Source: Caldovatus aquaticus (GTDB taxonomy: Bacteria; Pseudomonadota; Alphaproteobacteria; Acetobacterales; Acetobacteraceae). Taken from it: DNA of 35,570 nucleotides. The position numbers and the translations under genes are program-made. Positions 15,429 through 23,185 of the stretch are shown piece after piece; position 1 is the stretch's first letter, and every line of letters starts with the position of its first letter. Under the pieces are notes generated by a model. That model saw only the letters and a list, made by a program, of their open reading frames with translations. It ran no database searches and was not told the origin of the DNA. The stretch spans positions 1 through 35,570 of the forward strand of contig NZ_JAHZUY010000039.1 of assembly GCF_019458025.1 (NCBI RefSeq), read 5' to 3'.

Positions 15429-16172
15429 GTGGACCAGCAGACCGAGCTCGCGAAGGTGAAGGCCCGCATCCGCGCCCTCGCCGCGCGCACCGTGGAGCGC
15501 GGCTGCTCCGAGGCCGAGGCGATGGCGGCGGCGGCCAAGGTGGGCGAGCTGCTCGACATCTACGGCCTCACCATGTCCGAGGTCGAGCTGCGCGAGGAAG
15601 CCTGCGGGCAGCGCAGCCTGGTCTTCGCCGACCCGCGGCGCGCGGCGCTGCAATGGCTGTTCCCGGCGGTGCTGCGCTTCACCGAGTGCCGCGGCTGGAC
15701 CGTGGGCCGCGCCGAGTTCGTGCTGTTCGGCCTCGAGCCCGACGTGCAGATGGCGGAGTACCTGATGCACGTCGTCGCCGGCGCGCTCGCCTACGAGGAG
15801 CGACGCTTCCGCGACTCGCCCGACTACCGCGCGCGGCGCACGCCGCCGCAGGCGGCGCTGCGCTCCTTCCGCCTCGGCTTCGCCGCCCGCGTCGCCGACC
15901 GTCTCGACGCGATGGCGGAGGCGCGGGAGGCCGCCGCCGCGGCCGCCCGCAGGCGGACGCCGGCCGGCACGGCGCTGGTGCTGCTCAAGGAACAGCGGCT
16001 GGACGAGGGCATCCGCCGCCTCGGCGTCCGTCTCGTCACGGTGCGGCGGCGCCTGAGCGTGCGCGACCGCACCGCCTATGCGCGGGGCCGCGAGGCCGGC
16101 GGACGGGTCGGGCTGGAGCGGCCCCTGGAGGGCGGCGGCGGCACGCCCGCCCTGCCGCGTCCGCGCCGATGA
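15429..16172 (+). CDS. DUF2786 domain-containing protein
   Basis: About 247 residues from GTG at 15429. The N-terminus has the DUF2786 pattern KVKARIRALAARTVERGCSE followed by AEAMAAAAKVGELLDIYGLT and MSEVELREE, a short helical domain of unknown function often found in phage, plasmid and chromosomal proteins. The middle (about 75-140) is a conserved second region with VLRFTECRGWTVGRAEFVLF, and the C-terminus (about 165-247) is Arg/Ala-rich. The start is uncertain: GGGGAGG lies only one base before GTG 15429, and GTG 15450 or ATG 15333 are alternatives. A -10-like CTATAG at 15391-15396 just upstream argues against 15333. Its last four bases overlap the start of the next gene, so the two products are probably made together. 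No biochemical role is known to me. Confidence 0.8.
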   Translation: MDQQTELAKVKARIRALAARTVERGCSEAEAMAAAAKVGELLDIYGLTMSEVELREEACGQRSLVFADPRRAALQWLFPAVLRFTECRGWTVGRAEFVLFGLEPDVQMAEYLMHVVAGALAYEERRFRDSPDYRARRTPPQAALRSFRLGFAARVADRLDAMAEAREAAAAAARRRTPAGTALVLLKEQRLDEGIRRLGVRLVTVRRRLSVRDRTAYARGREAGGRVGLERPLEGGGGTPALPRPRR

Positions 16173-16603
16173 GCCGGGGCGACGCCGCGGCGCGGCGCCT
16201 CTACGCGTGGGAGGACGCGGTCGTCGCGCCGCGCGACCGCTCGCTGGTGCCGTTCGCGCGGCTGCAGGCGCTGGTGGACCACGTCTGGGCCGGCGAAGGC
16301 CTGCGCTGGCCGCCGCGCGTGCGCCCGCTGCCCCGCCGGGCCCGCGCCACCCTCGCCCGCGCCACGCGCCTCGCCATCGAGGCGCCGCCCGCGCTGCCGA
16401 GCTGGGTCCTGCTGCACGAGCTCGCGCACGCCATGACGAGCACGGCGGAGGGCGAGGGCGGCGGCCACGGCCCCGATTTCGTCGGCCTCTATCTGCGCCT
16501 GCTCGTCCGCTACGCGCGCCTGCCCGAGCCGCTGCTCGCCGCGACCCTCGCCGAGCGGGGCATCGCCTGGACCCGCGACGCCCGCCCGGCCTTCCTGGCG
16601 TGA
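16169..16603 (+). CDS. Small putative zinc-dependent protein with HExxH motif
   Basis: 144 residues, with no family I can name with certainty. The sequence shows a gluzincin-like core: LPSWVLLHELAHAMTS at about 77-91, whose HELAH (83-87) would bind zinc and supply the catalytic Glu, then GHGPDFVGLYLRLL with His100 as candidate third ligand. The overall plan (short helical N-terminus, HExxH, then GHGPxF) resembles SprT-like and related minimal metallopeptidase domains. There is no signal peptide, so it should be cytosolic. The ATG lies within the stop codon context of the DUF2786 gene (ATGA overlap at 16169-16172), which is strong evidence for translational coupling and a shared job. Proteolytic activity is inference. 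Confidence 0.75.
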   Translation: MSRGDAAARRLYAWEDAVVAPRDRSLVPFARLQALVDHVWAGEGLRWPPRVRPLPRRARATLARATRLAIEAPPALPSWVLLHELAHAMTSTAEGEGGGHGPDFVGLYLRLLVRYARLPEPLLAATLAERGIAWTRDARPAFLA

Positions 16604-16619
16604 CGCCGCGCGCGCCGGC

Positions 16620-17411
16620 TCAGCGCCCGGTGAAGGACGGCGCGCGGCGCTCGAGGAAGGCCGCCACGCCCTCCGCGAAATCCGCCGTCCCGGCGCAGGC
16701 GAGGAAGGCGTCGCGCTCGGCGTCGAGCTGCGCCGCGAGGTCGCGGCCGAGCGAGGCCCGCAGCAGCGCCTTGGTCCGCGCGATCGCCTGCGCCGGCCCC
16801 GCCGCGAGCCGCCGCGCGATCGCCATCGTCTCCGCCTCCAGCCGCTCGTTCGGCACGACGCGGTTGACGAGGCCGAGATCGAGCGCCGCGCGCGCGTCCA
16901 GCTCCTCGCCGAGCAGCGCGATTCCCATCGCCCGCCGCAACCCGACCAGCCGCGGCAGCGCCCAGGTCCCGCCGCCGTCCGGGCTGACGCCGAGGCGCAG
17001 ATAGGCGAGCGCGAAGCGCGTGTCCTCCGCGGCGATCGCGAGGTCGGTCGCCAGCGCCAGGCTCATCCCGCCCCCGGCGACGGGCCCGTGCAGGCTCGCG
17101 ATCACCGGCGCGGGCAGCGCCGCGAGCAGGCGCAGCGCGGCGTGGAACGGCTCGATCAGGCGGCCGATCACCGCCGGCGCCTCCCGCCCGGCGGCGCGGA
17201 ACAGGCCGATGTCGCCCCCCGCCATGAAGCCGCGGCCCTCGCCCGACAGCACCACGCAGCGCACCGAGGGATCGCCGGCGAGCGCGCCCACCGCCGCGTG
17301 CAGCGCCTCCACCATCGCCTGGTCGAGCGCGTTCAGCACCGCCGGACGGTTGAGGCGGATGCGGACGATGCCGCCCTGCTCGCGGCTCGTCAGCACCGGG
17401 GATCCGGCCAT
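16620..17411 (-). CDS. Enoyl-CoA hydratase/isomerase family protein
   Basis: 263 residues with full crotonase motifs: RLNRPAVLNALDQAM near residue 17, oxyanion-hole GRGFMAGGDIGLFR, second oxyanion segment HGPVAGGGMSLALATDLAIA, LGVSPDGGGTWALPRLVG and RTKALLRASLGR. The SPDGGGTW region suggests the 2-(1,2-epoxy-1,2-dihydrophenyl)acetyl-CoA isomerase-like (PaaG-type) branch rather than classical FadB, but this is only an impression. It is the third gene of a leftward set, 27 bases after the acyl-CoA dehydrogenase stop, and would act on the enoyl-CoA that enzyme makes. It converges with the HExxH gene. Confidence 0.9.
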   Translation of the reverse strand: MAGSPVLTSREQGGIVRIRLNRPAVLNALDQAMVEALHAAVGALAGDPSVRCVVLSGEGRGFMAGGDIGLFRAAGREAPAVIGRLIEPFHAALRLLAALPAPVIASLHGPVAGGGMSLALATDLAIAAEDTRFALAYLRLGVSPDGGGTWALPRLVGLRRAMGIALLGEELDARAALDLGLVNRVVPNERLEAETMAIARRLAAGPAQAIARTKALLRASLGRDLAAQLDAERDAFLACAGTADFAEGVAAFLERRAPSFTGR

Positions 17412-17438
17412 GGCCTCGCTCCTCCCGTCTGCGGCCGG

Positions 17439-18677
17439 CTACTCCGCCCGGCGCAGCACCGCCTCGAGCGGCGACTGCGGCTCGCGCTTCAGCTCCTGCC
17501 GCGCGACGACGTTCAGGTGCACCTCGTCCGGCCCGTCGATGAAGCGCAGCGCCCGGCCCCAGGTGTAGAGATAGGCGAGCGGCGTGTCGGGCGTCAGCCC
17601 CATCGCGCCGAACACCTGGATCGCGCGGTCGGTGACGCGGGTCTGCATCCGCGCCGCCACCACCTTGATCGCCGAGACCGCGGTGCGCGCGGCGCGGTTG
17701 CCGAGCCGGTCCATCAGCCACGCCGCATGCAGGGTGAGGAGCCGCGCCTGGTCGATCTCCAGCCGGCACTCGGCGATGGCGTCGCGCACGTTGGAGAAGT
17801 CGGCGAGCTTGCGCCCGAACGCCTCGCGCTCCTGCGCCCGCGCCACCATCAGCTCGAGCGCCAGCTCGCACTGCCCGATGGTGCGCATGCAGTGGTGGAT
17901 GCGCCCCGGCCCGAGCCGCGCCTGGGCGATGGCGAAGCCCTTGCCCTCCTCGCCGAGCAGGTTCGCGACCGGCACGCGCGCCCCCTCGAACGCCACCTCG
18001 GCGTGCCCCTCCGGCGCGTGGTGGCCGAGCAGCGGCAGGTCGCGCACCACCCGCACCCCCGGCGTGTCGAAGGGCACGATGACGAAGGAGTGCCGCCCGT
18101 GCGGCTCGGCCTCCGGGTTCGTCACCCCCATCACCAGGCAGAACCGGGCGAGCGGATGCCGCGCGCCGGTGTTGAACCACTTGCGCCCGGTGATGACGTA
18201 GTGGTCGCCGTCGCGCACGATGCGCGTCTTCAGGTTGGTCGGGTCGGAGGAGGCGACCCCCGGCTCGGTGATGCCGACGGTGGAGCGGATCTCGCCGCGC
18301 AGCAGCGGCATCAGCCAGCGCTCGCGCTGCTCGGGCGTGGCGAAGAGGTGCAGGATCTCCATGTTGCCGGTGTCGGGGGCGCTGCAGTTGAACACCTCCG
18401 ACGACCAGGGGACGCGGCCCATGATCTCGGCCAGCGGCGCGTATTCCAGGTTGGTCAGGCGGGTGCCGGGCTCGTCCTCGCGCAGGCCGGGCAGGAACAG
18501 GTTCCACAGCCCCTCCGCCCGGGCCAGCGGCTTGAGCCGCTCGATGATGTCGAGCGGGAACTCGCCGCGCTCGGCGCGGGCGCGGAATTCGGCGTCCGCG
18601 GGATAGACGTGGCGCCGCATGAAGGCGGTGAGGCGCGCCTGCAGCTCCTTCACCTTGTCGCTGTACTCGAAGTCCAT
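17439..18677 (-). CDS. Acyl-CoA dehydrogenase (ACAD10/11-like)
   Basis: 412 residues with the acyl-CoA dehydrogenase fold: an N-terminal helical domain, then TVGITEPGVASSDPTNLKTR (FAD/substrate-contacting), RKWFNTGARHPLARFCLVMG, a C-terminal helical domain with AFGRKLADFSNVRDAIAECR, and FGAMGLTPDTPLAYLYTWGR. The FAD-linked alpha,beta-desaturation of acyl-CoA feeds electrons to ETF. The start MDFEYSDKVKELQARL and the SAPDTGNMEIL segment match the ACAD10/ACAD11-like branch. It follows the phosphotransferase gene by 18 bases, the same pairing that is fused in eukaryotic ACAD10/11. The position of the catalytic Glu is not assigned by eye. Confidence 0.92.
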   Translation of the reverse strand: MDFEYSDKVKELQARLTAFMRRHVYPADAEFRARAERGEFPLDIIERLKPLARAEGLWNLFLPGLREDEPGTRLTNLEYAPLAEIMGRVPWSSEVFNCSAPDTGNMEILHLFATPEQRERWLMPLLRGEIRSTVGITEPGVASSDPTNLKTRIVRDGDHYVITGRKWFNTGARHPLARFCLVMGVTNPEAEPHGRHSFVIVPFDTPGVRVVRDLPLLGHHAPEGHAEVAFEGARVPVANLLGEEGKGFAIAQARLGPGRIHHCMRTIGQCELALELMVARAQEREAFGRKLADFSNVRDAIAECRLEIDQARLLTLHAAWLMDRLGNRAARTAVSAIKVVAARMQTRVTDRAIQVFGAMGLTPDTPLAYLYTWGRALRFIDGPDEVHLNVVARQELKREPQSPLEAVLRRAE

Positions 18678-18695
18678 GGCGGTGTGCTCCCGGGA

Positions 18696-19760
18696 TCAGG
18701 CGGCGGCGCCGGCCCCCGCCTCGATCGTCTCGACGCCGATGCGCGCGAAGGCCATGGAGAGGTCGCCGACCTCCGCCGCATCGGCCGCCGCCGCGGTGCC
18801 GGCCCGCGCGCGCGCGGCGATGCCCTCGAAGATCACGGCGAAGCGGAACAGGGCGAAGGCGATGTGGAAGGTGCCGGGCGGCGCGACCGGCCCGCGCCGG
18901 CGGCTGGCGAGGTAGTGGGCGACGAACTCCTGCTCCGTCGGCATCCCGAGCGCCTCGAGGTCGAGCCCGAGCAGGCCGCCGTACATGTCCGGCCGGCTGC
19001 GCCAGGCAAGGCAGGCGAAGGCCAGGTCCGCCAGCGGATGGCCGAGGGTCGAGAGCTCCCAGTCCAGCACCGCCGCCACGCGCGGCGCCGCGGGCGCGAA
19101 CATCACGTTGCCGATGCGGTAGTCGCCGTGCACGATCGTCGTCACGCCGTCGTCGGCCGGCATGTGCGCCGGCAGCCAGGCGGCGAGGCGCGCGAGGTCG
19201 GGGAGGTCGCGGAAGCGCGCCGCCTCCCACTGCCTGATCCAGCGCGCGACCTGGCGCGCGTAGTAGTTGCCCGGCCGGCCGAAGCCCTCGAGCCCCGCCG
19301 CCCGCCAGTCCACGTCGTGCAGCGCGGCGAGGGTCTCGGCGAAGGACATCACCATCGCGCGCCGCTCCGCGCGCGCCGCGCCCTTCATGTCGGAGGTGCG
19401 GAAGACGCGGCCGTCCATGCGCTCCATCACGTAGAACGGGGTGCCGACCACCTCGCGCCCCTCGTGGAACAGCAGTGCCGGGGGCACGGGCACCGGCGTG
19501 GCGGCGAGGGCGCGCATCACCCGGAACTCGCGGTCCACCGCGTGCGCCGAGGGCAGGAGCTCGCCCGGCGGCTGCTTGCGCAGCACTAGGCGGCGGTTGG
19601 CGTAGGTGACGAAGAAGGTCGGGTTCGACTGCCCGCCGGCGACGCGCTCGATCGCCATCGGGCCCTCGAGCCCGGGCAGCGCCTCGCGCAGGAAGGCATC
19701 GAGCCGCGCGGGATCGAATTCCGGCGCGGCCGCCGCGCCCGCCTTCGTCGCCTCGCCCAT
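18696..19760 (-). CDS. Phosphotransferase family protein (APH/ChoK fold, ACAD10/11 kinase-domain-like)
   Basis: 354 residues with an aminoglycoside-phosphotransferase-like kinase fold. Visible elements are the Gly/Ser loop AGGQSNPTFFVTYANRRLVL, an RKQPPGE Lys for ATP, the catalytic loop TIVHGDYRIGNVMF (Asp base, Asn metal ligand) and the metal-binding VLDWELSTLGHPLADLAFAC. The family phosphorylates small hydroxyl compounds. In ACAD10/ACAD11 the equivalent domain is reported to phosphorylate the 4-hydroxyl of 4-hydroxyacyl-CoAs before beta-oxidation. It lies immediately upstream of the matching acyl-CoA dehydrogenase gene and probably leads the operon. Antibiotic resistance is unlikely given this context. 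Confidence 0.9.
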   Translation of the reverse strand: MGEATKAGAAAAPEFDPARLDAFLREALPGLEGPMAIERVAGGQSNPTFFVTYANRRLVLRKQPPGELLPSAHAVDREFRVMRALAATPVPVPPALLFHEGREVVGTPFYVMERMDGRVFRTSDMKGAARAERRAMVMSFAETLAALHDVDWRAAGLEGFGRPGNYYARQVARWIRQWEAARFRDLPDLARLAAWLPAHMPADDGVTTIVHGDYRIGNVMFAPAAPRVAAVLDWELSTLGHPLADLAFACLAWRSRPDMYGGLLGLDLEALGMPTEQEFVAHYLASRRRGPVAPPGTFHIAFALFRFAVIFEGIAARARAGTAAAADAAEVGDLSMAFARIGVETIEAGAGAAA

Positions 19761-19937
19761 GCCCCGCCTGCCCTCCCTTCCCCGGCTTTGGCTTGCCCCT
19801 TGTCCGCCGGCAGGTCAACCGCGGAGGGCGCGCCCGCGCGTGCGTGTCCACACCCCCTCGACAGCATGGCGCGGAATGTCCAGCCTGCACCCGCGGCCGC
19901 CGGGCGGCGCGCCGCCCGCGCGGGGGAGGAACCGGGC

Positions 19938-20903
19938 ATGACCGCCACCGTCCTGGGCCAGGGCGAATACCGCTACGAGCCGGTCGCGGGCTGGGGCCGC
20001 GTGCCCGAGGGCCTGCGGCTCGGCGAGGTGGCGGCGGTCGCGGCGGACAGCCGGGACCGCGTCTATGCCTTCAACCGCGGCCCGCACCCGATGGTGGTGT
20101 TCGACCGCGACGGCACGTTTCTCGCCTCCTGGGGCGAGGGCCTGTTCCGGCGCCCGCACGGCCTGCACATCGGCCCCGACGATGCGCTCTGGTGCACCGA
20201 CGACGGCGACCACACGGTGCGCAAATGCACGCCCGACGGCCGGGTGCTGCTCACCATCGGCATTCCCGGCCGCCCCGCCCCCTCCATGAGCGGACAGCCC
20301 TTCAACCGCTGCACCCACACGGCGCTGTCGCCGGAGGGCGACCTCTACGTCTCCGACGGCTACGGCAACGCCTGCGTGCACAAGTTCTCGCCCGAGGGGA
20401 GGCACCTCTTCTCCTGGGGCCGCCCCGGCACCGATCCCGGCGAGTTCAACCTGCCGCACAACATCGCCTGCGACGCCGACGGCTGGGTCTACGTGGCCGA
20501 TCGCGAGAACCACCGCATCCAGATCTTCGACGGCAACGGTCGCTACGAGACGCAGTGGAACAACCTGCACCGCCCCTGCGCGCTGTTCCTCGGCAAGGGC
20601 CGCTGCCCGGTCTGCTACGTGGGCGAGCTCGGCTCCGGGCTCGACGTCAACCTGCGCACGCCGAACGTCGGCCCGCGCATCAGCATCCTCTCGCACGAGG
20701 GCCGGCGGCTCTCCCGCTTCGGCGAGCTGGGCGAGGCGCTGGGCCAATTCATCGCGCCGCACGGGCTCGCGGTGGATTCGCAGGGCGACCTCTACGTGGG
20801 CGAGGTCGCCGTCACCGCCTGGCCGCGCTACCACGACGGCCGGCCGGCGCCGGCCGCGGGGGTGCGGTCGCTGCAGAAATTCCGGCGCGTCCCGGCAGGC
20901 TGA
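19938..20903 (+). CDS. NHL-repeat (six-bladed beta-propeller) protein
   Basis: 321 residues. Repeating units have the NHL pattern of Asp/Gly-rich turns followed by hydrophobic strands: RRPHGLHIGPDDALWCTDDG, HTALSPEGDLYVSDGYGN, NLPHNIACDADGWVYVADRE and APHGLAVDSQGDLYVGEVAV. The DRENHRIQIFDGNG segment is a textbook NHL unit. The arrangement resembles peptidylglycine alpha-amidating lyase-like propellers in bacteria, whose activity is often unverified. There is no signal peptide; the N-terminus is MTATVLGQGEYRYEPVAGWG. GGGGGAGG at 19922-19929 precedes the ATG at 19938. It is divergent from the kinase-ACAD-hydratase operon and about 290 bases upstream of a 2-hydroxyacid dehydrogenase on the same strand. 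The ligand or substrate is unknown. Confidence 0.85.
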   Translation: MTATVLGQGEYRYEPVAGWGRVPEGLRLGEVAAVAADSRDRVYAFNRGPHPMVVFDRDGTFLASWGEGLFRRPHGLHIGPDDALWCTDDGDHTVRKCTPDGRVLLTIGIPGRPAPSMSGQPFNRCTHTALSPEGDLYVSDGYGNACVHKFSPEGRHLFSWGRPGTDPGEFNLPHNIACDADGWVYVADRENHRIQIFDGNGRYETQWNNLHRPCALFLGKGRCPVCYVGELGSGLDVNLRTPNVGPRISILSHEGRRLSRFGELGEALGQFIAPHGLAVDSQGDLYVGEVAVTAWPRYHDGRPAPAAGVRSLQKFRRVPAG

Positions 20904-20909
20904 GCGGAG

Positions 20910-20952
20910 GCCCCGCCGGCACGCTCTGGTTTCCCGGCCCCTCCGGCGGGGC
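20910..20952 (+). terminator. Inverted repeat after NHL-repeat gene, possible terminator
   Basis: A 10-base perfect inverted repeat, GCCCCGCCGG at 20910-20919 and CCGGCGGGGC at 20943-20952, encloses 23 bases and starts seven bases after the TGA at 20901-20903. No U-tract follows, so intrinsic termination is only a possibility. The rest of the 292-base gap to 21196 is GC-rich with no feature I can name. Confidence 0.3.
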
Positions 20953-21195
20953 GAGGCCGCCACCACCGGCTCCACGCCCGTTCGCGCTCGCGCGGGCAGC
21001 CCGGTCCGGGCAGCCGGGCGGCGGCGCCCGCCCAGCCGCGGCCCTGCGCCGCACCGGCCAGGGTCGAGAGCGCCGGCGCTGCGCCCTCCCACCCCGTGTC
21101 GTCCCGCCCCTCGAGAAGCTACAACCGTTCGGCCCAGCCGCCGTGCCGTATCGCCGCGCCCGGCGTCGTCTCCTCTTCCGCGAGGTCATCCGCCC

Positions 21196-22170
21196 GTGAC
21201 GCTGCTGCCCCCGAAGGACCGCCTGACCATCTGCTTCGCCCACCCGGCCTACCGCCTGCAGGAACGCTTCGCCGCCCGCGGCACCGGCATCGCCAGCTTC
21301 GAGGTGCGCTCGCGCGAGGAGCTCGACCGCCGGATCGGCGAGGCCGACGTGCTGGTGGTCTCCGGCTTCTGGCACAACGGCCTGCTCGCCCGGACGGAGC
21401 GGCTGCGCTTCGTGCAGTCCATCAGCGCCGGCACCGACCAGTACGACCGCGCCGCCTTCGCCGCGAAGGGCGTACGCCTCGCCAGCGCCGCCGGGGTCAA
21501 CGCCCGCGCGGTGGCGGAGCACGCGATGGCGCTGATCCTCGCCCTCGCCCGCCGCCTGCCGGAGGCGCGCGACAACCAGGCGAAGCGCGTCTGGCGCGGC
21601 ATGATCGGCGACCTCTCGCAGCGCGAGGACGAGCTCGGCGGCAAGACGCTCCTCGTCGTCGGCCTCGGGCGCATCGGCGGCCACCTCGCGCGTCTCGCCA
21701 AGGCCTTCGACATGCGCGTGATCGGCACCCGGCGCGACCCCGCGGCCGGGCCGAACGGCGCCGACGAGGTGCACGACACCGCCGCCCTGAAGGCGCTGCT
21801 GCCGCGCGCCGACTTCGTCGCCCTCACCTGCCCGCTCACGCCCGAGACCGAGGGGCTGATCGACGCCGAGGCGCTGTCGCGGATGCGCCGCGACGCCTTC
21901 CTGGTCAACGTCGCGCGCGGCCGCTGTGTCATCGAGTCCGCGCTGATCGAGGCTCTGGCCGCCGGGCGGATCGCCGGTGCCGCGCTCGACTGCACGCGGG
22001 AGGAGCCGCTGCCGGCGGACTCCCCGCTCTGGGGCCTCCCGAACGTCCTCCTCACGCCGCATACGGCGGGCGAGACGCGGCGCTACGAGGACGGGGTGCT
22101 CGACATCCTGCTCGACAATCTCGACCGGCTCTGGCGCGGCGAGGCGACACTGCGGAACCAGGTCGTGTAG
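21196..22170 (+). CDS. D-isomer-specific 2-hydroxyacid dehydrogenase
   Basis: 324 residues. The N-terminal substrate-binding part includes VLVVSGFWHNGLL and VQSISAGTDQYD. The Rossmann domain has VVGLGRIGGHLARLAKAF (GxGxxG near residue 155). The catalytic Arg is in LVNVARGRCV, followed by ALDCTREEPLP (Glu) and LLTPHTAGET (His). The family reduces 2-oxo acids to D-2-hydroxy acids, or the reverse, with NAD(P)H; likely relatives are glyoxylate/hydroxypyruvate reductases. A start at GTG 21196 gives a normal family length. It is monocistronic as far as can be seen, followed by a strong inverted repeat at 22229-22272. Confidence 0.9.
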   Translation: MTLLPPKDRLTICFAHPAYRLQERFAARGTGIASFEVRSREELDRRIGEADVLVVSGFWHNGLLARTERLRFVQSISAGTDQYDRAAFAAKGVRLASAAGVNARAVAEHAMALILALARRLPEARDNQAKRVWRGMIGDLSQREDELGGKTLLVVGLGRIGGHLARLAKAFDMRVIGTRRDPAAGPNGADEVHDTAALKALLPRADFVALTCPLTPETEGLIDAEALSRMRRDAFLVNVARGRCVIESALIEALAAGRIAGAALDCTREEPLPADSPLWGLPNVLLTPHTAGETRRYEDGVLDILLDNLDRLWRGEATLRNQVV

Positions 22171-22228
22171 AGCGGATCGCGGGCGGCCGGAACCGGCCGG
22201 GAGCGCGGATCCGCGCGACAGACCACGA

Positions 22229-22272
22229 GCCGGAGCCGTTGCCGCGCGCAGCCGGGCGGGAACGGCTCCGGC
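22229..22272 (+). terminator. Strong inverted repeat between 2-hydroxyacid dehydrogenase and LOG genes
   Basis: A 12-base perfect inverted repeat, GCCGGAGCCGTT at 22229-22240 and AACGGCTCCGGC at 22261-22272, with a 20-base loop, lies about 60 bases after the dehydrogenase stop. A second perfect palindrome, CGCGGATCCGCG, lies at 22205-22216. There is no U-tract. It is the likely end of the dehydrogenase transcript or a protein-binding site; the sequence alone does not decide. Confidence 0.4.
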
Positions 22273-22367
22273 GCCGGGAAGGGCGGCGCGGCGGCGGCCG
22301 CGCGCCGGCACGCGGCTGTGTTACGCCGCCCTGCGACCGTCGGGGGGCGGCGCGTTGGCGGCCGGCT

Positions 22368-22952
22368 ATGGCCCATCCGATCCGTTCCGTTGCCGTCTTC
22401 TGCGGCAGCCGCACCGGTCATGATCCCGCCCATCACGCCGCCGCCGCGGCGCTCGGCCGCGGCCTCGCCCGGGCCGGCCTCACCCTGGTCTATGGCGGGG
22501 GCAGCATCGGCCTGATGGGGGCGGTGGCCGACGCCGCGCTGGCCGAAGGCGGCAGGGTCCACGGCGTCATCCCGGACTTCCTCACCCGGATCGAGCGTCC
22601 GCACGGCGGCTTCAGCCGGCTCGAGATCACCGACAGCATGCACGCGCGCAAGGCGCGGATGTTCGCCCTCGCCGACGCCTTCGTGGTGCTCTCCGGCGGT
22701 CTCGGCACGCTGGACGAGACGCTGGAGATCCTCACCTCGCGCCAGCTCGGCCTGCACGCCAAGCCGATCCTGCTCCTGGACGCGGGCGGCTGGGCGAAGC
22801 CGCTGGCGCGGCTGATCGAGTCGGTCATCGGCATGGGCTTCGCCGCGCCGGAGCACCGGCGCCTGTTCGCGCTGGTGCCCGACGTGCCCTCGGTCCTTGC
22901 CCTGCTCGGCGTCCTGGAGACCGAGGCCGCCGCGACCGAGGCGCGGCTGTAG
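22368..22952 (+). CDS. LOG-family (TIGR00730) protein, cytokinin riboside 5'-monophosphate phosphoribohydrolase-like
   Basis: 194 residues with a Rossmann-like lysine-decarboxylase-type fold that in fact hydrolyses nucleoside 5'-monophosphates. Signatures are VAVFCGSRTGHDPAH at the N-terminus, LVYGGGSIGLMGAVADAAL and MHARKARMFALADAFVVLSG, followed by GLGTLDE, the local form of the PGGxGTxxE motif. These residues bind the phosphoribosyl group and catalyse release of the base. The bacterial cellular role is generally nucleotide clean-up. The N-terminus MAHPIRSVAVFCGSR aligns with family starts. It stands alone between an inverted repeat and a tRNA gene. Confidence 0.92.
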   Translation: MAHPIRSVAVFCGSRTGHDPAHHAAAAALGRGLARAGLTLVYGGGSIGLMGAVADAALAEGGRVHGVIPDFLTRIERPHGGFSRLEITDSMHARKARMFALADAFVVLSGGLGTLDETLEILTSRQLGLHAKPILLLDAGGWAKPLARLIESVIGMGFAAPEHRRLFALVPDVPSVLALLGVLETEAAATEARL

Positions 22953-23024
22953 CGGGCCGCAACCGCGGCGCCGCTGCGGGACCGGGACGCCGCCCCCGGC
23001 ACGCCGGGCACACCGGCCGGTGCC

Positions 23025-23053
23025 TTGCCCGCCCGCGCGCGCGGCGCTATATC
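23025..23053 (+). promoter_or_regulatory. Probable housekeeping promoter of tRNA-Pro
   Basis: TTGCCC at 23025-23030 and TATATC at 23048-23053, separated by 17 bases, form a sigma-70-type pair (CTATAT at 23047-23052 gives a spacer of 16). They lie about 25 bases before the mature tRNA 5' end. AT-rich bases are rare in this window, so the -10 match stands out. Confidence 0.5.
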
Positions 23054-23078
23054 GCCGGCCGCGCCACGGACCGATGCC

Positions 23079-23155
23079 CGGAGTGTAGCTCAGCCTGGTA
23101 GAGCACTGTGTTCGGGACGCAGGGGCCGGAGGTTCAAATCCTCTCACTCCGACCA
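23079..23155 (+). tRNA. tRNA-Pro (anticodon CGG)
   Basis: A 77-base cloverleaf. The acceptor stem CGGAGTG (23079-23085) pairs with CACTCCG (23145-23151). The D-arm contains AGCTCAGCCTGGTAGAGC. The anticodon stem CTGTG/CGCAG encloses the loop TTCGGGA with anticodon CGG at 23113-23115. The T-arm contains GGTTCAAATCC. Discriminator A and an encoded CCA (23153-23155) complete the gene. It reads CCG, the commonest proline codon expected in such a GC-rich genome. No integrase or attachment-site duplication is seen next to it. Confidence 0.97.
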
Positions 23156-23162
23156 GCCAAGT

Positions 23163-23185
23163 CACGGAACTCCCGAGGGTTCGTG
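23163..23185 (+). terminator. Possible hairpin downstream of tRNA-Pro
   Basis: CACGGAAC (23163-23170) can pair with GTTCGTG (23179-23185) with one bulged base, eight bases after the tRNA CCA end. It could stop or process the tRNA transcript. It is weak and has no U-tract. Confidence 0.25.

Noticed and set aside
18696-19760. Aminoglycoside resistance phosphotransferase
   Set aside because: The fold is shared, but the ACAD10/11-like sequence and the adjoining acyl-CoA dehydrogenase point to hydroxyacyl metabolism.
16510-19890. A minus-strand open frame of more than 1100 codons across the hydratase-ACAD-kinase operon
   Set aside because: It runs in a different frame from three recognisable proteins, is Arg/Ala/Gly-rich without domains, and reflects the scarcity of stop codons in very GC-rich DNA.
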